Assembly (NCBI RefSeq): GCF_963924675.1
Contig: NC_089235.1
Coordinates: 61,190,220 to 61,254,219 of the forward strand
Reading direction: 5' to 3'
DNA: 64,000 nucleotides
Source of the DNA: Phocoena phocoena
Taxonomy: Eukaryota > Chordata > Mammalia > Artiodactyla > Phocoenidae
In this document: positions 57,585 through 64,000 of the stretch, one piece after another
Layout: the number at the start of each line of letters is the position of its first letter
Position numbering within the stretch: position 1 is the first letter of the stretch
Translations under genes and position numbers: made by a program
The notes under the pieces: model-generated
Database searches by the model: none
Seen by the model: only the letters and a program-made list of their open reading frames with translations
What the model was told of the DNA's origin: nothing

Positions 57585-57790
57585 TGTGGTGAAGGGCAGA
57601 GAATCTAGAATCAGATTGACTTGGTTCAAAACCTGGCCCTATCACTTACTAGCTGTTCTCCATCTCTTAAACTATGGGTATAAAAAATAGTACCTACCTT
57701 GTAAGGACATTGTGAGGAGTAAATGAGATTGAGAAAAATGACAAATACTTAGAACAGTGCCTGTCAGAGTGAACACTGAATATATTCAGA
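57585..57790 (+). repeat. MIR SINE, plus strand
   Basis: 'tctagaatcagattgacttggttcaaaacctggccc', 'tatcacttactagctgttc', 'aatagtacctaccttg', 'acattgtgaggagtaaatgag' and 'acttagaacagtgcctg' follow the MIR consensus in order. Confidence 0.85.
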
Positions 57791-57954
57791 ACCTTCACCA
57801 TCATTAGAAGGTATCTGGTTCTTGTCAGTGTTGTTGCCCCTCTGAATTAAGGACCCCTGGAACAGCCCAGGGTCTAGGCCTATTGATATCTGAGATAACT
57901 ACTTCCAAATTGTTTAAAATAATCTCAGGTGGGTCTCTGTGAATTGCAGTAGAA

Positions 57955-59545
57955 AGAATAATGATCCAGACTTCTCTATCCTTATTTATTTGATCTCTCG
58001 AATTTGGTAGCATTTATCATTATTGACCTATTTCTCCTTCCTGAAACACATTTTTCTTTAGGCTTCTGTGACTCACAATCCCTCTCTTTTCCTGCCACCT
58101 ACCATACTATACCTTGAACAACTTACAATCTGCTTTTTCTTCACCAACACTCTAAATTTTGGTGTGACACAGGGCTCTATCTTTATCTTTCTTGGTTTAT
58201 TTATCTACAGTGTTTCCCTAGGGTATGAATTCAATGAAATGGTATCTGTAAACTGAAGACTCTTACTTTTATATCTCCAGTCCCAATCCCCTTCCTGACT
58301 TGCAAATTCATTTACTTAGCTGCCTACATGACTTTCCATTTGGATGTCTAATAGGCATACTAATCATAACATGGACAAAACAGAAGTATCCCTCCCCCTA
58401 CCCACCTACTATATCTGTTCTCTCATAAGGTTTTGCTATCTCAGTAAATGTCATTACCATATAACCTGTCATACAGGCCAAAAATCTAAGATTTGGGGGT
58501 TTTGATTGTTTTCTTCACACTCTACATACAACCTTGTATGTTTTTCCATCAGAATGTGTCCTGGGTCCGACCACTGTTCACAAATCTCACTGCTAGAACT
58601 TGAGTTAAGTCTCCGTTGTCTCTGGTCTGTTCTTCTACAATGGCCTCCAGCCTCACTGATCTCCATGCCTTCAAGTGGGCCCTCCCCTCCCATAATTCTT
58701 CCTTCAGAGTCATCATTCTAAAATACAAATAAGATTTCATCACTTCCCAGATAAAACTATCCAATGACTGGTCCAGTAAGATCCCACATGCTGCGGAGCA
58801 ACTAAGCCCGTTTGCCACAACTACTGAGCCTGAGCTCTAGAGCCCATGAGCCACAACTACTGAGCCCGCATGCCACAACTAATGAAGCCTGTGCACCTAG
58901 AGCCTGTGTTCTGCAACAAGAGTAGCCACTGCAACAAAGAGTAGCCCCCGCTTGCCACAACTAGAGAAAGACCATGTGCAGCAATGAAGAGCCAATGCAG
59001 CCAAAAATAAAAAGATAAATAAATTTTTTTAAAAAGTCAAACTCCTGGCTTTGCCTACTAAGCCCTACAGGATCCAGATGGTCCTCACCTCTCAAACCTC
59101 TTCTCATATTTCTCAACTCAACTACGGAAATCCAGCTACCCTTGCTTTCTTTATGCCCTATGAACAGATCAGCCTTGTTCCCTTCTCAGTCTTTGCACGT
59201 GATCCTCTTTCTCTTTGGAACAATCTTCCCCGTCCTTTTCCCCACCTCTCACTTCCCACCCCACCCAGATTTCTGCGTGGCTGCCTGGGACTTGTAATTC
59301 AGGACTAAGTACACATCTTCTCCTAAGAGAGAGCTTCTCTGACGACACTAAATAACCCAGCATCCACATTCACTCACCGCTATTTTCCTATTTTAACTTC
59401 TTAATGGTATATAGTAAAACATAAGTTACCTGTTTGTTTGTTTTACATAAAATTTTAGTCTGTTTTCCTAATGAAGATGTAAGCTCCTCAGGTGGAAGAC
59501 TCTGTTGTTTAACTGTATCCCTGGGTGTCGATTAATATTTGGAGT
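57955..59545 (+). repeat. L2 LINE, ORF2-3' UTR segment, plus strand, interrupted by a SINE
   Basis: The longest L2 here. Text such as 'tatatctccagtcccaatcc', 'ttggatgtctaataggcatac', 'catggacaaaacagaag', 'caggccaaaaatctaag', 'gcctactaagccctacaggatcc', 'tttctgcgtggctgcc' and 'gaagatgtaagctcctcagg' runs in L2 order. A CHR-type SINE sits at 58777-59034. No open frame is preserved. Confidence 0.8.
58777..59034 (+). mobile_element. Older CHR-type SINE, plus strand, head missing
   Basis: Begins at 'taagatcccacatgctgcgg', lacks the tRNA-like head seen in other copies, continues through repeated 'gccacaactactgagcc' units to 'agccaatgcagcc' and ends with an (AAAT)n-type A-rich tail (59008-59034). The only plus-strand CHR-type copy in the window. 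Confidence 0.82.
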
Positions 59546-59764
59546 CTTGATATCAGATTCAAGCCCTTGTTCTTAGTTGCCAGGACTCCAGCTCTGCTGA
59601 GCTCATAAGTGTCTGTTGTTCCCTTTATTTTCAGAGATCACTCATCCAGCTGAGATCAAGGCAGATACAGGTGCTACTGTTATTTACCATTTTTATCTGG
59701 AAGAATCTTTATACATCCTTTTCCACCTTCTTTTTGGACGTAGAAGATATTTGGAAATCACACC

Positions 59765-59885
59765 AACTTTGAAGCTGGTTAGATATAGGTTTGAATATCA
59801 ACCATGGCGTTAGGCAGATATTTTCGCCTCAGTCTCAGTTTCCTCTTATGTGAAATGGTGATAATCTTTCCTATTTTTCAAAGTT
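59765..59885 (+). repeat. MIR SINE fragment, plus strand
   Basis: 'gatataggtttgaatatcaacc', 'cagtctcagtttcctcttatgtgaaatgg' match the MIR core. Confidence 0.65.
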
Positions 59886-60773
59886 TTATTTTATGTAATA
59901 AATAAGCAAATTTCACTGCATAAAGATAGCAATCAATATCATTACTCTCATTCTTTGTTAATTTGTTTGTCTCTAATTATCTTAAGAGTGTGGATGCCAG
60001 AGGGATTGGGCTTTGATCTGGTCTGTGGACTTCAAGTTCCTTTGGCATCAGCTTGGTCCTGTGAGATGCTGTGAATCAACCTTCGCTCTAGCACTACCTT
60101 TCTCTGAGCCACCTTCTTTGCTTAGGGCTGGAAACAGATACAGACAAAAACACAGTGAACTTAGAGAGAACTTAGCGCAGTCCCATACACTTATTTCTTG
60201 GGTAATGTTGAGCAACTTACACTTTCATTTCTTTTAATTAGTTAACTTTTATTTTCCTTACTTGTATAATGAGACCAATATTTGTAGGCCTCACATCATG
60301 GTTTTTGTAGTGAACATCTCAGAGTTTGCCTTATGAGAATTGTCTCCAGTTCTCCTGGATCTTCTTTCCAATCCCACTCCCATTTCTTGTCATCCACATG
60401 GTTTCTTTAGGAAGAGAAAGAGTTAATTAACGCAGAGGGGTGGGCAAGATGAACAGAACTTTTTTTGTCAGGATTTTTTGAATTGATAAGTGCAAAGAAA
60501 GTATCTCTCCAGGGACAGACATTTTAAGATAAAAATCTTTGGAGCTGTTTTCTCCCTGCCAAAGGGAGAAAACTTGTCTGCAATAAGAGGGAATAAGTGA
60601 CACATGTGGAGAAGACCAGAGAGGAGAGATACAGAAAAAGATGAGAGACTTTGAGTCGCTGGTTCTAATTATCCCTAAAGCCAGGCTGCATCTGTGACCT
60701 TCATTTGGTCTGTTTATTTAAACTTCTTTGTAAATTTTTAGGCAAACCTTATCCTTTTTTGCCTAAATGAGTT
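59886..60773. other. Mostly unassigned; weak MIR-like text at 60150-60330
   Basis: A weak MIR-like series ('gtaatgttgagcaacttac', 'ttgtataatgagacc') is seen near 60199-60275. The remainder is not recognised. No gene. Confidence 0.3.
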
Positions 60774-60786
60774 GGAGTCTTATGTC

Positions 60787-60999
60787 TTTTTTTTTTTAAT
60801 TGGAGTATAGTTGATTTACAATGTTGTGTTAGTTTCAGGTGTACAGCAAAGTAAATCAGTTATACATATACATATATCCACTCTTTTTTAGATTCTTTCC
60901 TCATATAGGTCATTACAGAGTATTGAGTAGAGTTCCCTGTGCTATACAGTTGGGATTGGCATATACACACTACTACATATAAGATAGGTAACTAATAAA
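60787..60999 (-). mobile_element. 5'-truncated and 5'-inverted L1 stub (third 3' UTR type)
   Basis: From the T run at 60787 to about 60949 the sequence is minus-strand L1 3' UTR (compare copy 5). From about 60950 to 60999, 'tgggattggcatatacacac...' is the adjacent 3' UTR segment in the opposite orientation. The flanking duplication is ggagtcttatgtc (60774-60786) versus ggagccttatttc (61000-61012). This is the signature of twin priming. Confidence 0.82.
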
Positions 61000-61044
61000 G
61001 GAGCCTTATTTCTGACACTTGCAAACAGAGGATCCAGAAAACCA

Positions 61045-61215
61045 TCAGCCTTGTGGCCTGTGGTAAGTTATGTGCCTTTTCTGAGCCTTGGTTTCCTCAA
61101 CTATAAAGGGCACAATACTTACTTTCATTTGAACACCAAACATGGTGTCTGGCACGTGGTTGGTGGTTCATATTAGGTAGCTATTAGTATTATTAACAAT
61201 GTACAGCTGTCAGTG
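61045..61215 (+). repeat. MIR SINE fragment, plus strand
   Basis: 'gtggtaagttatgtgcc', 'gagccttggtttcctcaac', 'ggtgtctggcacgtgg' in MIR order. Confidence 0.65.
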
Positions 61216-61754
61216 ATAGAATCTCTCTGACTCACCTTCACTCTCCCATTCTGTCTTATGAACAGGCCTTCAAAGGGAAAGCAGACTGAGTGGTATGCAA
61301 GAAGTTCCATGAAGCAGAAAGTGTTTCTTACAGAGACTTCTGGAAAGTTTACACCATAGTCAGGCTAGGGAATTAATGGAATTTGGAATCAGTTAGTAAT
61401 GAGAAGAGAGATTAGATTAGTGAGACGGATGTGGTCAGAATTTCTCAAGAGTTCTAACTACACTGTCTCCAGGGTACCAATTTAAATAATCTTGATCACT
61501 TTTTAAGAAAAACTTTTGATTGTTACCCTGAAAGCAGTTTTTTCCTTATTTAACAGTTGCCATTAACAGAACTAATAGGAGACAGAAAATGAGGGAAATG
61601 ATAGAAAATGGAGTAAGAGTTGTGAGCCAGCTGTTATAGAGGTGAGGAATATAAATAGGGAACCACTTCCTCCTCACTTCTCACTAGGTAAGAGAAGAAG
61701 AAGTCAAGTTGTGATAAAATATTAGTTTCAATGTAACATAGGCAATCAATCCAT
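61216..61754. other. Unassigned sequence
   Basis: About 0.54 kb without recognised features. Confidence 0.35.
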
Positions 61755-62855
61755 GCTTTTTAAAAATTTAATACTTTATTTTTTGGAGCAGTTGTAGTTT
61801 CACAGCAAAATTGAACAGAAAGTACAGAGAGTTCTCATATTACACACAACCTCCCCCATTATCTACATCTGACATCAGATTGGTTTATTGGTTACAATCT
61901 TCCTTCACTTAGTAACATGCATTTAAGTTTCCTCCATGTCTTTGCATGGCTTGATAGCTCATTTCTTTTCAGCATTAAATAACATTCCATTGTATGGATG
62001 GATATAGCACCATTTATCCATTTTCTTACTGAAGAGCATCTTGGTTGCTTCCAATTAGCAATGATTAATACAGCTACTATAAACATCCATGTGTGGGTTT
62101 GTGTGGACATGAATTTTAGATTCATTTGGGTTAATATCCAGAAGCATGATTGCTGAATTGTATGGTAAGAAAGAGTATGTTTGGTTTTATAAGAAACTGT
62201 CAAACTATTTCCCAAGGGATTATATCAGTTTTCACCCCCATCAGCAGTGAATGAGCATTTCTGTTGCTCCGTATCCGCTCGCTAGCATTTGCTGTTGTAG
62301 TTGTCGTCAATTTTCTGAATTTTGGCCATTCTAACAGGTATGCAGTGGTATCTCATTGTTGTTTTTTTGTTTTTTGTTTGTTTGTTTGTTTTCCGGTACG
62401 CGGGCCTCTCACTATTGTGGCCTCTCCCGTTGCGGAGCACAGGCTCCGGACGCTCAGGCTCAGTGGCCATGGCACACGGGCCCAGCCGCTCCGCGGCATG
62501 TGGGATATTCCCGGACCGGGGCACGAACCCGCGTCACCTGCATCGGCAGGCAGACTCTCAACCACTGCGCCACCAGGGAAGCCCTCATCGTTGTTTTTAA
62601 TTTACATTTCCCTGATGACATATGACGTGGAGCATCTTTCCATACACTTGTTTGCCATCGTATATCTTCTTTTATGAAATATCTTCAGGTCTTTGGCCCA
62701 CTTTTTAAATCAGGTTGCTTGTTTTCTTATTATTGAGTCTTAAGAGTTCTTTGTATGTTTTGGATAACAGTCCTTTATCAGATGTGTCTTTTGCAAATAT
62801 TTTCTCCTAGTCTTTGGCTTGTCATCTCATTTTCTTGAGGTTATCTTTTTAATCC
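61755..62855 (-). mobile_element. Old L1 (L1M-type) 3' portion, minus strand, interrupted by a SINE
   Basis: Minus-strand 3' UTR ('gagcagttgtagtttcacagc', 'ggttacaatc') followed by C-terminal ORF2 text: 'ttccattgtatggatgg', 'tggttgcttccaattagcaatg', 'tgattgctgaattgtatgg', 'ttggccattctaacagg' and 'gcaaatattttctcctagtc'. The piece 62215-61892 encodes the ORF2 C-terminal NWKQPRCSSVRKWIN-like text with stops around it. A CHR SINE interrupts it. Confidence 0.82.
62367..62583 (-). mobile_element. CHR-type SINE inside an old L1
   Basis: Left tail ttttttgtttgtttgtttg, ccggtacgcgggcctctcac, GC-rich body with many CpGs, gggaagccc end. Flanked by ctcattgttgttttt (62352-62366) versus ctcatcgttgttttt (62584-62598). 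Confidence 0.92.
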
Positions 62856-64000
62856 ATGTTTCAAAATTGAAAATATAACTATTTCTCAATGCACTTGCAT
62901 TGGTGTGCCTTGGGTTTAAGAACATCTCAAGGCTGTATGTAATCTTCATCACTGCTCCACCATCCACCTCTGATTCTGTGGACAATTGTTTACGGGCCAA
63001 CTCATGCAATCCAGACAGTCACCTTGACTATTACTGTCTCTCTCACTTAACATATTTGCCAAAATTAGAGTAGCCAGAAATATCTTCATCATGAAGAACA
63101 GTACAGCCTTAAATGATACCAAGCAGGACTAAGTTATAGCACCTTTTTTTAAAAAGTCTTTATCAACATAGGACAAGTATGAAATGAATTGACTTTATCT
63201 CCTCCTGCTGCAATAAAGAGAAATACAAGCATCCTTCTTTTTGCGGATAACCTTGTCGTATTCTCTAAGAGTGAACATAAGAAGCAGTGTAGGTCTATTG
63301 GCATCTTACTTCTATAAGGAACAACTCAGCATAAAATTATGCAAAACAAAAAATTCATTGTAATTGGTAGACATTCTATTTTAAGTATCCTCAGGCAGGA
63401 AGTCAATCTATTATGTCTTTTGTTAGGGATTCAGTCACTCTTGGCCCACAGGTGGATTTATTCTCTTATTCAGGCATGCATTTTGCTCCTAATTCATCCT
63501 GATGGCTCCTGAGAATCTAGTTCTTAAAATGAGATGTTTGCTAGTTTATGTATTGATGTTCTTTTATAGATGAGGCCAACGGCTGGTCACACACACATAC
63601 CACACACACACACACACACATTACTATGAGCTAAAATGTAAGCAAGACTGAGCCTTTTTATTTCATGTTGCCGGGTGTTGAATTGTGGGGTTTCAAACAA
63701 ATATGCATGCTTGAAAATATCAAACCTCTGCTTTGGGGAAAAAAAATAACTTTATCTTTAGATAAAGTGCTGTTCTCTCTGCACTATTATAATTAAATTT
63801 TAATGCATGGCATATTTCCATTTTTACCTCAGCTGCCAGGAAACAGAGTATCATTCACTGCCTGTGATAGAAATTGATTACTTAGCTTGGCTGTAGCCTG
63901 ACAAGCCTCAATTGCCTCTGTGTCCTGTGGATAATTTTTTAATTGCTATTTATTATCAGCAGCATGCTTAATGTTTAGTCAATTCAAATGATTTTTGAAG
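62856..64000. other. Unassigned sequence to the window end
   Basis: About 1.1 kb containing a (CA)n run and otherwise no recognised repeat or gene. The last 160 bases are AT-rich with TAATTG/AATTGC words, of unknown meaning. Confidence 0.35.
63587..63620. repeat. (CA)n microsatellite, interrupted
   Basis: Two CA blocks separated by 'tacc' (63598-63601); the right block is ten units. Confidence 0.93.

Noticed and set aside
57271..57690. 139-codon plus-strand frame
   Set aside because: It runs across a 34-bp tandem duplication into a MIR SINE, so its continuation is repeat-derived.
1..64000. A novel multi-gene biological system
   Set aside because: I looked on both strands for gene clusters, RNA genes, arrays and operon-like organisation and found only transposable elements and unassigned non-coding DNA.

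Overview
This window is nuclear DNA from a placental mammal, most likely a whale or dolphin. The diagnostic element is a young tRNA-derived SINE of the CHR type, present in six copies (for example 16701-16905 and 30833-31038). It reads from an A-tail, through a GC-rich body, to a tRNA-like head ending in gggaagccc. Slightly older CHR relatives, three families of cetartiodactyl L1 3' ends, and a background of MIR, L2, hAT and ERVL repeats fit the same assignment. I see no primate Alu, no rodent B1/B2 and no ruminant BovB/Bov-tA. The exact species cannot be read from this sequence.

I found no convincing host protein-coding gene, tRNA, rRNA or other RNA gene. The long open frames are nearly all decayed L1 ORF1/ORF2 (mostly minus strand) or chance frames through SINEs. 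The window looks like an intron or gene-poor intergenic DNA heavily loaded with retrotransposons.

Layout. 1-8 kb: ancient repeats (L2, MIRs, a MER3-like hAT relic, an MLT1-type LTR, and a 0.7-kb Tigger deletion derivative inside an LTR-like element). 8.15-14.25 kb: L1 copy 1, near full length, minus strand, inserted into an MLT2-like ERVL LTR with a 20-bp target duplication. 14.7-17 kb: two CHR SINEs, a plus-strand L1 3' fragment and MIR pieces. 17.2-24.3 kb: L1 copy 2, with a long CpG-rich 5' UTR, inserted into an L2. 28.3-34.3 kb: L1 copy 3, with a perfect 15-bp target duplication and an odd inverted/tandem rearrangement in its 5' UTR. 38.4-44.3 kb: L1 copy 4, with a 14-bp target duplication, beside or inside an older L1. 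45.7-47.1 kb: L1 copy 5, a 3' half. 48-64 kb: mostly ancient repeats (a complete MLT2-like LTR, a 1.6-kb L2 interrupted by a SINE, a hAT-Charlie relic, old L1 ends, a 5'-inverted L1 stub) and unassigned DNA.

The elements do not form a working system. They form a layered insertion record: ancient L2/MIR/ERVL, then L1 copies 1-5, then CHR SINEs inside L1 copies 1, 2 and 3. All five large L1 copies and all six young SINEs lie on the minus strand. The items most worth a second look are the L1 copy 3 rearrangement (33871-34012), an apparent tail-only retroinsertion (36609-36666), a 5'-inverted L1 stub (60774-61012), a full match to a degenerate CTCF core (26149-26162) and a CpG-containing unique block (55735-55880). 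Repeat family names are from memory of consensus sequences; no database search was run.
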